Assembly: GCA_949126835.1 (NCBI GenBank)
Contig: OX421495.1
Coordinates: 19,063,079 to 19,127,078 of the forward strand
Source: Anisus vortex
Taxonomy: Eukaryota; Mollusca; Gastropoda; Planorbidae
Direction of reading: 5' to 3'
Length of the DNA stretch: 64,000 bases
Positions 35,390-45,633 of the stretch are shown here, one piece after another (the stretch's first letter is position 1; every line of letters starts with the position of its first letter). A program made the position numbers and the translations under genes. Below the pieces are notes generated by a model that did not search any database, was not told where the DNA came from, and saw only the letters and a program-made list of their open reading frames with translations.

Positions 35390-38255
35390 AAGACATGACC
35401 AGACTTTACACCTCACTTCACCGGAGTGATACGAACCGAGACTAATCTCTTAGGGTTCGGAGGACAAACACACGTGTACTACGTATCACAGCTAAATCAC
35501 CATAAAGGTCCGGTGCAAACAGTTGACCGTTCCCATCCACTCTTTCCTCCTGCAAGGCAGGGCAGTCTTTTTCTTCTTCTGCGTTCCATTTAGCTTTCCT
35601 TTGCTGTGTCAGACTGGCAGTCCTGTTGCTCTGACAAACCGGGCTGTTGTCTGTAGGAATGGCTTTGGGCCCCAGAGCTTTTCCTCCATGGTGGCTCCCT
35701 GAGGCCAGGCCTGGTTACGGGCCTCTCTGTGGAGTGGGCACCATTGCAGGATGTGCTCTGCATTCTGGAGTCCAGTTCCACAGGGGCACTCAGGGGTGTG
35801 ACTTAAGCCGATTATAAAAATTATAAAAACCGATTAGCCGGTGGTCTAATAGTCTGTTGTGTCCTGTCCTTAGTCGGAGTATGGTTGTCTGGTCATATCT
35901 GGTAAGGTGTGGCCAGTCGTCTCCAGTTGGGGGATTGTGTTGTTCAGTCCATTTTCTCTTGTACATGTCTTTGATTATGCCCTTTGCCTCGCAGTAGGAG
36001 ATGCGGTGTGTGTGGTTGTTAACCTGTGGGGCATCTCTTCCGAGCCTGGCCAGCTCATCTGCCTCCTCGTTTTCCAGGCAGTCCACAGTGTGAGGGTATC
36101 CACTGGACCGCTAGGGCACTCTGTAGTGAGAGAGTACTCAGTCTGTCCAGTGTCTCCTTCTCGAGGTGATCCCTTGGGGATATCAGTCCCTCTATGCAGG
36201 ATCTGCTGTCTGTGAGTATGACAATGTGACCGGCAGGTGGGGTAAGCTTGTTGATCAGGCTCGTGGCTCCCCGATTGGCGATGAGTTCTGCTTTATGGTT
36301 GGTGGTTGGAAAGCCAGCCGGGAGGGAGTGAGAGGTGGTGTGTCCATTTGGATGTGAGATAACTATTCCGCTTCCTCCAGTTTTGGTGTAAGGATTTGTA
36401 GAGCCGTCGGTATATATATGGGTCCATTTGTTTGTGCTGTATTCTCTCTCTAGCATGTCCGCTGTGAGGGATCTCTGTATGACCTATGATAGCCCCTCTT
36501 TGATGTCGATTCCTGGAACTTCCTTGGAGAAGAATATGTTGTGGTGTGGACTGTTCCATTCTTCTGTGAGTTGTACGGGTTCATAGATGTCAGGTGTGTT
36601 GGGGAGTTCATCTGAGTTGTCTTGACATGTGATTGAAGCTGGATCTTTTGAGTCTGTTATTGGTTCTTGCCTGGAGTATGTTGTGCACAGGCAGACTGGC
36701 CATTCTTTGTATTTTGGCGTGATGAGTTAGGATCTTTCCTTCCCGTCTTTTGTCTACAGGGGCAAGGTTTGTGGTTGTTTCTAGTGCTGTAATGGGTGTA
36801 GTTTTGAGTCCTCCTGTGATACTGCGCATACCTGCATTTTGTACGCTGCTGAGCCTGTGTGTGTTGCTTTTGGAGGCGGTACTCTAGGTAGCTGATCCAT
36901 ATTCCATTATCGGTCTGACATATCCAGTGTATACTTGTTTGAGGATTTTGCTGTTAGCTCCTCAGTCTGTCTCTGACAGCTTTTTCATTACTGCCAACCT
37001 CCTGGTAGCCCGGCTCTCTGTTTCCTTGATGTGTGTGTTCCATGTCAGTCTTTTGTCTAGTTTGATGCCTAGATATGTGGGCGTGTCTTCTTGGGGAATG
37101 GTTTTGTTGTTAATTTTTAGCTGGAGTGTCTCTTTGTTTGTGGAGAGCGAAAAGCAAGTTGCAACAGTCTTGGAGCGGTTTATTGTCACACCCCAATCTA
37201 CAGCCCATTGGCCTATTTTGTTTAGGGCTTCTTGCATCCTTATTGAGGCAGCTGGTAGAGATTCTGAGGCATTCCATAGTGTGAGGTCATCTGCATGAAG
37301 TGCCCAGTTGATTATGAGTGGTATGTTGTCTACTATATCATTAATGAAGATGTTAAAGAGGGTTGGGGAGACAACGCCTCCTTGTGGGACTCCTTCCCTA
37401 ATTTTGACTAAGTGGCTCAGACTGTTTTGGAGCTTTACCCTGGCAGTTCTGTGACTGAGAAAGTTGCTTAGCCAGTCAAACATTTTACCTGTTATGTCTG
37501 CTTTTAGGAGCTTAACTAGCAGCCTTTTCTTCCAGACCCTATCGAACGCAGTGGAGAGGTCTATAAATGTTGCTACCACTTTTTCTTTCATTTGAAAGGC
37601 ATTTTCAATGGATTGAGTTATGTGAATTAGCTGATCTTCTGTACTTCTGTTTTTCCTGAAGGCTGATTGTTCTTTGATAATTATATTGTTTGATTCTAGG
37701 TGACACATAAGCCTTTTGTTGATCATCCTTTCCAGCGTCTTTCCCAGGCAGCTCAGTGGGCTGATTGGTCTGTAGTGACTCTGTAGCTGTCTTTTTGTTT
37801 GGGGTCCTTTTGCTTTTTTTGGGATGGGGATGATTATTGCCTCTTTCCATGCAATAGGAAAGCTGCCCGTATTCCACGATTGATTGTAGAGTTCTAGTAG
37901 CTTTTCCCTGGCACCTGGTCCCAAGTGTTTGCAGATGCCATCCTTTCCAGGAGATTTCTTCATTTTGAGTTTTTGGATTGCATCATTTAGTTCTTCCAGT
38001 GTGAGCTCTGCTGTCATCGTTGGAGTTTGGTTTGTTTGTATCCTGGGCTTAGTTTGAAGTTGCTTCTCTACTTCTTTATGCCTTGTTAGCGGAACTATGG
38101 TTGTGCTCTCGAGTTGGAAGTGGTCGGCAAGTATGTTTGCTGCGTTTTCCCGTTTTCAAGGAGCCCCGATGTTCAATTGCAGGTGTTCCTCTAGCTGTTG
38201 TAACATCTTTGTTTAGTGTTTTAACTAGGTGCCAAAGTTTCTCTGTGTTGTTTTC
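35390..38255 (-). pseudogene. I-clade (Nimb-like) non-LTR retrotransposon, 5'-truncated, RT and RNase H
   Basis: The largest open frame in the window (38017-36962, 351 codons) is a reverse transcriptase: KKSPGKDGI, HYRPISPLSCLGKTLERM, FIDLSTAFDRVWKKRL, REGVPQGGVVSPTLFNIFIN, and HADD in place of the usual YADD box. It is followed by RNase H (36456-36055: HIYTDGS, KAELIA, LTDS, WIPSHCG), then a frameshift to NEEADELARLG and a C-terminal CPC-X8-EH-X4-C knuckle near 35740-35790. An N-terminal extension to about 38230 is in another frame. No endonuclease is present. RT plus RNase H is the I-superclade arrangement; Nimbus-type elements are known from snails. Frameshifts make it inactive. Confidence 0.88.
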
Positions 38256-38257
38256 AA

Positions 38258-39267
38258 CATATCTCCGACTTCGTTGGGAGCTGCTCCCCTATGGCAGGGA
38301 GTGTGTGACTTCGCCTTAACCTCGTTGGTTGTCCCATCCAGCCATCCGCTGGGGTTTACACCCAACCTCTGGCTGGATTGCTGGGTAGAACAGGGTTCAC
38401 CGGCGGGTAGGGGAGGTAGGCTTGAACAGGAGAGGCTAGTAGACATAATGAGTCTTGTTTTCGCATCGCTGTCCCATTCGAACCCCGTAGGGCAGTCTAA
38501 AAGCAAATGCTCGACCGTCTCTTCTGCTTCAAAGCAGTGTCGACACCGCGAATCGAAATTGGGCATAAATTGTCCGAATTAGGCGCCAATGTACGGAAAT
38601 GGGCTATCGTAGCTTGTTCTCTTCTGCGGAGTTTCCACCACGGATCAGCTCGATTTGGTCGTTTTAGTTGCTGCCATACACCCCGACCTTGTCAGACTCG
38701 TCCCAGTTCAAAAACCATTGTCTTGACTCCCAAGCACGTATCGTTCTGCGGGCACTCTCAACGGAGGACGGACCCTTTGGAGTGGGTGCCAGGGATCCCT
38801 TCTTGGCCAAGGCATCCACTATCTCATTGCCAGCGATTCCTGCATGACCTGGAATCCACTGCAAAATAACCGGGAGTCGGATCTCTTTGCTGAGCTTCAG
38901 TGCGTGGTGCATGAAGGAAACTGCATTGAGATCCATTTCTTGCTCTGCCAGGAATCTACAAGCTTCATGAGAGTCGAACTTTCCTCCAACCGTCTATACC
39001 GCTCGTATGCGGTAATAACAGCCCATTTACTCCCATTAAGAGGCGGCACGTTTGCCATGATTTCCAAAGCCGCTGTCGTGGCGGTTCGGAACGTTCCACA
39101 TATTAGTCTGAGGGCTTGGTTTTGTACATTTTCCAACGTCTTCAACACATATCAAACGCATAAATTTGTACCGGGAGGCTGTAATCCATTTGAGATCTTA
39201 CCGCTCCTAGGTAGAGATTTCTCAACACACTCGCCTTTGCACCCCAGCCAGTACTGGCCAGTCTCGA
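38258..39267 (-). pseudogene. Second RNase H-bearing LINE fragment, minus strand
   Basis: From the right: STGWGAKASVLRNLYLGAVR (39270-39190), frameshift, VQNQALRLICGTFRTATTAA (about 39130-39070), RNase H end QWIPGHAGIAGNEIVDALAK (38870-38800), then C-terminal knuckle CRHCFEAEETVEHLLLDC (38555-38500). This order is the RT thumb, RNase H and cysteine knuckle of a LINE unlike the neighbour at 35390-38255. Its left end abuts that element's truncated 5' end at about 38256. Confidence 0.8.
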
Positions 39268-39271
39268 AGAA

Positions 39272-39850
39272 GTGCAAATCGAGACTGGGCAGATCGACTC
39301 AGTGTATGGTACGATGGTAAAAGCCATACTAGGGGTTGCCAGAAAGACGATCCCGAGGTCGCATGAGAAGCGCAAGTTTAGACTTTTTTGGACAAAAGCC
39401 CTAGGAGAGTTGGTCCGCATAAGGAAGGCTGCTCGCAACCTCGCGAGCAGGCGGAATACGCCAGAGAGTCGTCGAGAGTATAACCGTCTAACGGCGGAAT
39501 TGAATGGGGCTATCGCGGAGGCAAAGTTGTCGAAATGGACTGATACATGTGCTGTATTGGACCTTGCGGAGGGCCGACAGGCATGGAACCTTATCAACCA
39601 CCTTGAGCGAGATGAGGTAGCTAGGAAAGCACCAGCTTCGTTGGCAGGAGCAGGGCCCATGGTATCGGATGCCAAGAGGGCGGAAATGCTCAACAGACAT
39701 TTCGTGAGTGTCGGAAAGCAGGGTGGAAGATCGAGTGTGTCTGAAGGTCTGGATAAAGTCCGGAAGGCAAACGAACGTCACATGACGGGAGAGGGCGAGG
39801 CGAACGCATTCACGGTCTCTTTACCCGGCAAGAACTGGAATTTAAGCAAG
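39272..39850 (+). pseudogene. LINE endonuclease-RT linker fragment, plus strand
   Basis: The open frame reads AILGVARKTIPRSHEKRK, FWTKALGELVRIRKAARNLA, REYNRLTAELNGAIAEAKL, then W-C-L..AWNLINHL, the typical segment between endonuclease and RT of Jockey/I-type LINEs. It ends without an RT. It faces the minus-strand fragment ending at 39267, with a 10-bp inverted repeat at the junction (39258-39267 and 39279-39288). Confidence 0.8.
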
Positions 39851-39907
39851 CGGCCCATCTCTTTTATTTTCCTGTTTATTTTAGACAACCCATTCCATGC
39901 CCAAATG

Positions 39908-40095
39908 TAACTTTTATGCTATCTCACATTAATTAGACCTTTACTAGAATATGCATCGTCTGTATGGGACCCATTAACGAAAGAAAACATTAAAAAATTA
40001 GAACAAATTCAAAAAAGAGCAGCAAGGTTCATAACTAGCGAATATTCCCAACTAACAAGAGTAACACCGTTAGTCAAATCACTAAGCCTAGAAAT
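39908..40095 (+). pseudogene. CR1/L2-type LINE thumb fragment
   Basis: The plus strand reads LTLIRPLLEYASSVWDPLTK, then [18 protein letters not shown] and VTPLVKSLSLEILEQ. Same family as the minus-strand piece at 20075-20268. It stops abruptly where AGGGGTTGGCAACC begins at about 40099, the end of another hAT-like repeat. Confidence 0.82.
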
Positions 40096-40098
40096 ACT

Positions 40099-40335
40099 AG
40101 AGCAGGGGTTGGCAACCTATGCCACGCGTTCCAAACTTGGCACGCAGAGCGATTTTCAATGGCACGCAAGAGATCTCCAAGATTTGTATTTCTATAGATG
40201 AAAAAAAAAACTAACAACCTTTTCCGGTTATGAATGAATAAAAAACTGAGTGTTGATGCCGATTTTTCTGAATGACGTAGCGACACATTTCAGTTAGTTG
40301 AACTTGCATTTACAAGGTCCACTAGAATAGATTTG
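40099..40335. repeat. hAT-like repeat end (GGGGTTGGCAACC type)
   Basis: Begins AGGGGTTGGCAACCTATG, resembling other hAT ends in the window (41883, 33987). It interrupts the LINE fragment before it. The right end and target duplication could not be located. Confidence 0.45.
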
Positions 40336-41465
40336 TATTGAGCTGGGCATATCTGGTCATGTCTTGCTTCGAAGCGGCTTTCTCTTGAACTAACCTCACA
40401 TGGTCATACATCGTTAGCTTCCGGTCCAGTGTCACTCCGAGATAGACCGGCTTCTGGTCGCATGCCAGATCGCCGCCATCAATGTTCGTGAGTGTCATTG
40501 TAAAAGCTCTTGTTCAGCTGTAGGTTTACCATGTGAACTGATATTCCATATGCTCTCAGAATGCGCCACACACTGTCTCGGTGAACAATGTTAAATGCCT
40601 TTCCAAAGTCGATGAAGTTGATATAAAGTTATCGTTGCCATTCTGTACATTGTTATATGATGTTTCTTAGTGCAAATATCTATTCTATGCATTTCCTCCC
40701 TTTTCTGAAACCTTCTTTCTACTTTTCTAAGAATGATGTCCATAGCTTCGTACAGTCTCCCGATAATTACATTGACCAGAACTTTCCTAGGGATAGACAG
40801 AAGGGTTATTACAATCATTAAGTGCGCCCTTTTGGAGGATTTTGATTATAATTCTTTTAGTCCAGTCTTCTGGGACGTATATATGCCTCCATCCATATTT
40901 TTCTGAAAAGTAGCTCCAATATACTGGCTGCTGACTCTGGGTCAGAATTGAATAATTCTGTGTTTAAGTTATCATATCCTGGAACTTTATTGCTTTATAG
41001 TGATATAATGGTATTACAAGTTCTTCTTTTGTTGGTGGTTCGACATTGATGTCCAATACTGCCTGTCTGCCTGGAATTAGGCCTACTGTTTCTGCCATTG
41101 GCGGCTCTCTATTAAATATTTCACAAAAAAATGTTCAATCCACCATGTATTTTGTTTCGCATCATTAATAAGCAGTTTTCCTTGTTTATCCTTGATGGAA
41201 GCATTTAGTGAAGAGTGGAAACTGTCTCAAATCTGCCTGGTAATTTTATATAACAGACTTTGATATCATTGAGACTATTAAATAGGCTATCATTGAAATG
41301 GCAGCACTTTCCGCTTCGTTTGCAAGTTCTTCAAAATATGCTCTCCTGTCTGCGCGCACCATTTTTTGACTGCTATGTTGGCTTCGTAATACCGGTCTTA
41401 GTATTTTTGTGTAGTCTTGTTGTCCTAGTGGCCTAGTGTTTTTAACATACCAGGCCCGACAGTTA
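40336..41465 (-). pseudogene. RTE-like LINE, RT region remnant
   Basis: The minus strand keeps, in broken frames, RADRRAYFEELANEAE (about 41365-41320), KGALNDCNN (about 40840-40810), VLVNVIIGRLYEAMDIILRK (about 40790-40720) and an FIDFGKAFNIVHRDSVWRIL segment (about 40617-40555) matching RT motifs of RTE-type elements. Many stops and frameshifts; no YADD box survives. Confidence 0.75.
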
Positions 41466-41478
41466 GATATATAATCTA

Positions 41479-41827
41479 TATTAGGGGTAGGGAACCCATG
41501 GCTCGCGAGCCAGATGTGGCTCTTTTGATGGCTGCATCTGGCTCGCAGACAAATGTTCGATTATTAAAAAATGTTTTCTTAGACTTTTTGATCTACATAT
41601 TAATTGCATATCAATATTTCATTCTACAAATTAGCTAAATTCTACTGCAGCTCAGCATCAGAAGAATTTAGAGACATCATTATTGTACTTTTAGTGTTGA
41701 AATTATACAAAATGCACACATTTACCGGAATTTTTAGTTTTAAACATCATGTATGGCTCTCACAGAATTACTTTTCAAAATATGTGGTATCCATGGCTCT
41801 CTATGACAAAAAGGTTCCCGACCCCTG
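41479..41827. mobile_element. hAT-like MITE, about 0.35 kb
   Basis: Left TAGGGGTAGGGAACC (41482-41496) and right reverse complement CAGGGGTCGGGAACC (41827-41813) are 13/15 matching inverted repeats. Subterminal GAGCC/GGCTC motifs recur on both sides. Flanks ATAATCTA (41471-41478) and ATTATCTA (41828-41835) agree at 7 of 8. Confidence 0.75.
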
Positions 41828-42214
41828 ATTATCTATATGATTAAATAAAACGGAATTTCGTAAGAAAAGTTATTATCAATCTCAGTGGTCGGCAACCTTT
41901 TGCTTATAGTGTGCCAAATTAGGATTTATAAATCATTCAGAGTGCCAACAGCGCAAAAGACAAACTACTATGGTATTATTTTTATAAGATAATTTATTTA
42001 GTGCCGGAGCGTTATGGAGAAAATCATTACAGCATTTTATATTTAATAACAAATAAACCTGTTTGTTATTAGCAATTGTTTTAATCCATTCATAGATAAT
42101 ACCGCACTTAATTTCATTAATCATCATTTGAATTTAATTTTCAAGATTCAAGATATTATTCTAGTAATAGCTATAAATTTTGTTTATTGACAGACATGAG
42201 TGCAGTTGAGTGGA

Positions 42215-42320
42215 ATAAATTAAAAATTAAAATTAAATTGGTTACTTATATAGCGCTTCTATCCATGCTATTTCAGCATGCTCAGTGCGCTCTGTAAACA
42301 CACTGCTGCCTGCAGGCGAA
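42215..42320 (-). repeat. 3' terminal fragment of the L2/CR1-like LINE
   Basis: GCGCTTCTATCCATGCTAT and AGCATGCTCAGTGC match the 3' end of the element at 42950-43993. The AAAATTAAAATTAAATT at 42218-42236 looks like the microsatellite tail of such LINEs, on the side expected for a minus-strand insertion. Confidence 0.6.
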
Positions 42321-42949
42321 AAAAAATATTAAAGCAAAGAAAACCGGTTAATTATCTCCCTTTAATTAAAGTCTCCAAATTTTCTGCTAGTGGTGCTAAA
42401 TGAGTTAATTTTTAAAAAATATTGCTAGATCTAGTGTTGCTTTAAAATATTATTTCTTTATAAAAATTCTGCATTATGCTCTTTTTCCATTGTGTAATTA
42501 AATGTATAAAATTAATTTACGTTGTAAATAAATATTTTCTGCATTATCAAAGTAAATTTAAGGTTGTTTTTTTTAACATTATTAACTACAAAAAAGTAAT
42601 TAGATCTACATTCTATAAGCCTGTTATATTTATTACAATAATAAAACAAAGAAATTTGTTTTAGAAATAATTATGTAGCCTATGGCTTGTTAAGATAGAT
42701 GAGCATAAAAACTCTTTTGAATGTAATTAGCGTGTATCAATTAACCAGCGCCTTTTCCTTGAATGCTCTTCGCTAATTGTTCAATGTCAGGTACATATAA
42801 CATATTTAGTCATTTCTGAGTGGTCAAGTTTAAGTGATCTCTTGGTATGATTAAAACAGCTTTCATGTGCGATAAGATATGTTCACGAGTGTAAATTAAA
42901 CCAAAAGCTGAAAGTAGCGCGAACGCTTTGCAGTTGACAACAGATAAGA

Positions 42950-43993
42950 AGATAAGAATGGGCATTTCTTATTGCGCTTCTATCCATGCTATTAAATTAG
43001 CATGCTCAGTGCTCTCTTGGTGTGATTTGCAGTGGCAGATGTATAAGCCAAAGAGAAAGGTCTTTAAGTTCTTTTTTAAAGATTCTATTGTCCCATATGC
43101 TCTCATCGTCTGAGATAAACTGTTCCATAAAGAAGGCGCAACTGATTCAAATGAGAGCACTCCCATGTACTTCTTTTTGTGTCCATCCAAACTGGGAGTT
43201 TTGAGGAGTGACTGTGTTGAAGAGCGCAGTTCTCTAAATGGCTCATGCCTCTCGAAAATAGGAAGGAGCAATGCCCTTGATGCATCCGTACGTAATGGAC
43301 ATAATTTTGTGCTCTATTCGCTTTATCACCGGGAGCCAGTGGAGATCCCTTAGTGTTGGGGAGATATGATCTTGCCTCCTCACCCCCGAAACAATGCGCG
43401 CCGCGGTGTTCTTTAATCTCTGCAGCTGGTTCTGGGGCAAACCCCGCAGGCAACTATTGCAGTAATCCAACCTTGACTGGATAAGAGCGACTGCTACGGT
43501 ATTGGCCGTCCTTCTATTAAGTTGAGGTCGCAGCTGACCCAGGGCGCGTAGATGAGACGAACAAGCCTTAACCACTGCACTGATATGTGGAACCATTGAT
43601 ATTTTATTATTATTATCAATAAAAAGTGACAAGGTCTCTAACCGTGTTGGACAACGTTATCTCGGAAGCCCCAACTTTGATCGTAGTAATAGCGATTTTT
43701 CGAAGACTGACATCAGAACCACAGATAATTGCCTCTGTCTTGTCATCGTTTAATTTAAGTCTATTTGCAGCCATCCATGCCTTAACTGTTTGACAGCACT
43801 CCTCCACATCACCAACAGCAGCAGCGCAGACAGACGAACCAGGGCGAAAACTCATGTAAAGCACCGTGTCGTGTCTTCTACAAAAAATGTACGAGATACA
43901 AAATGGCTCTCGATAATTTTGCCAAGCTGACTTGTGTACACGGAGAATATGACTATTATGACGGGCCTGAACCCTGTGGTAGGCCAACCCCAC
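42950..43993 (-). pseudogene. L2/CR1-like LINE, RT C-terminal part, 5'-truncated
   Basis: The minus strand reads DTVLYMSFRPGS (just after a decayed YADD box), CCQTVKAWMAANRLKLNDDK (about 43810-43750), SSHLRALGQLRPQLNRRTA (about 43565-43510), QSRLDYCNSCL, TLRDLHWLPVIKRIEHKIMS (about 43355-43300), then after a frameshift SFESVAPSLWNSL and SLKKNLKTFLFGLY. This is the standard C-terminal path of L2/CR1 clade RT. At least two frameshifts. Inserted in the 41883-44104 repeat. Confidence 0.85.
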
Positions 43994-44106
43994 AGATAAG
44001 GGGAGTTTCTTGTGAAGAGGCCAGATTGACTATAAAATATTAAACTTTCCTAAGTGCCTTCCTTTCAGATTTTCCGCAAATCGACACATTTCGATGCCCA
44101 TTTTTA

Positions 44107-44492
44107 CTCCCTTTATTTTAAGTTGCATTTTCTGTCTGTCAGGGTGCAAAAATTGGCTTCGATTTTTCGACCACTTCCCGTGGTCCGATCAAGCTGAAAT
44201 TTGGACAGCAGATTTGGGGCGCCTAACAATACATCCTATCAAATTTTCAGTTAAAACGACTTAATAATACTACACTTATGACAATATTCATTTCTTAAAA
44301 GGAAAGTATAAGAAATATTTTGATTTCGCGTTAAAATTGCCTGTGCAACTTTTTATACTTTTTCGGCGCAAAGCTAGAAAAAAAAATTATGCGCCAAGAT
44401 TATTTTTAGAACAATTCATACTGAGTAAGGAGATATTTTTGAGATTTGCGACACAGATATTTTTCTGTACGTTTCATTTCCAGTAGTCTTGC
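44107..44492 (+). mobile_element. Stowaway-like MITE, right-truncated copy
   Basis: TA then CTCCCTTTATTTTAAGTTGC, collinear with 28578-29023 up to ACGTTTCATTTCCAGTAGTC; the right end is missing. It adjoins the end of the 41883-44104 repeat. Confidence 0.85.
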
Positions 44493-45411
44493 TTGACAGC
44501 AACAATTCAAATGCCTATTGTGTAAAATGGCAGCAACATAGATTCCGGCAATATGGTACGTATCAATGATCATAGGGGCAGTAAGTTTTTAGACGCAATT
44601 TGCTCAAATTTAATATAAGAAGGCGCGATACATTCTTTTTATAGATCTAGATCAGTGGGTACAAGTACAATCAAATTAATATGCACCTAGGGGTGCGTTC
44701 ACTTTAAAATGTGCACCAAAATGTTACAATCACAATCGTTATTTACAATTCCCCCCCCCCCCCCCCACACAATAATACTCACAAAGGTTTATGATGTCAT
44801 ACAAATAATCTCCTTACGCCATGCTCTTCCTCATTATTAGTTTAGTTCATTTATTGAAGATTTTTTTGACGGAAAGGACAAGAGCTAACATTGTTTAAAA
44901 AGTAACAACCAAAGACTAATAATAATAAGTCTTTGATTAAATTCTTGAACACATTATTCCTGCTAATATCATGTCATTCTGTCCAGAATTTATTTTAAAC
45001 GATTTTGCAACATGCAGATTTACACACGTTTTTATTCCTTTATATTATTAATATTAACATCGCCAACTTTCTGGCTGGTTGTCCGCCTGACTTTCGGAAT
45101 ACTAATTGAACATCTTCATTCTAAGTCTAAGATGTTACAAATTAAAAAAAGATCTTATGTTTTTGCCGTTGCTTTGTCCATTGTGGCAAAAGTCAATATT
45201 CTTTAACTGGCCAGTTTCCTTATCCATAAAAAACTTGCTTAAGTTTTAAAATGATGTTTACTTTGATCCTATACTTTTTAAATTATAATTTTTTAAGTTT
45301 GAAAGAAAAAATGCAAATTTATATTGTTGAGATTACAAAATAAAATTTACTAGTTACAATTTGAAATACTTTGAAGAAAAAAGAAAAGTAAAGAGATTAT
45401 AAAAAAATTTT
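44493..45411. other. Intergenic downstream of CCT4, no gene seen
   Basis: AT-rich with a C tract at 44751-44766. Open frame 45012-45206 is hydrophobic and unrecognised; not called as a gene. Confidence 0.5.
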
Positions 45412-45417
45412 TTTATT
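45412..45417 (-). terminator. Candidate CCT4 polyadenylation signal AATAAA
   Basis: A canonical AATAAA on the minus strand about 200 nt after the CCT4 stop codon. Other AATAAA-like hexamers occur nearby in this AT-rich DNA, so the choice is provisional. Confidence 0.35.
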
Positions 45418-45612
45418 ACAAATCTTCAGCAAACAAAATGAAATGTTTTAACCAGACATAATGGACATAAGAAATATAAGAATAAGGCTATTTATAAGAA
45501 AACTGGTTTATCACCATTATGATAAATTAAGTAAAATAAAAAATGTGAAAAATATACAAAACACTCAGCGCACCAATGTGTTCATGACAAGGTTTTTTTA
45601 CCATGAGAAGAA

Positions 45613-45633
45613 TCAACCCCTATAACAGTTGAC
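45613..45633 (-). CDS. CCT4: CCT4 terminal mini-exon (6 codons plus stop)
   Basis: After donor ATA-GTGAGT at 47271, the best continuation is the acceptor with a 12-T tract and AG at 45634-45635, giving VNCYRG and TGA. Vertebrate CCT4 also ends a few residues after KIDDVV with N-x-R. Without this splice the frame would continue into intron DNA for 27 hydrophobic codons, unlike the family. Confidence 0.75.
   Translation of the reverse strand, partial: VNCYRG

Larger units (their letters stand above)
41883..44104. repeat. hAT-like repeat, copy 2, interrupted by LINE insertions
   Basis: Starts CAGTGGTCGGCAACCTTTTG and is collinear with 33987-35112 (GTGCCAA.TTAGGATTT, GTTAATTATCTCCCTTTAAT, AACCAAAAGCTGAAAGTAG, then CTTTCCTAAG..CTTCCTTTCAG). 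It is split by LINE DNA at 42215-42320 and 42950-44040, and ends where a Stowaway-like MITE begins. Confidence 0.65.

Noticed and set aside
39142..39693. 183-codon minus-strand frame across the LINE junction
   Set aside because: Only its C-terminal third (39270 to 39142) is LINE sense sequence; the rest is antisense to the plus-strand LINE linker at 39272-39850.
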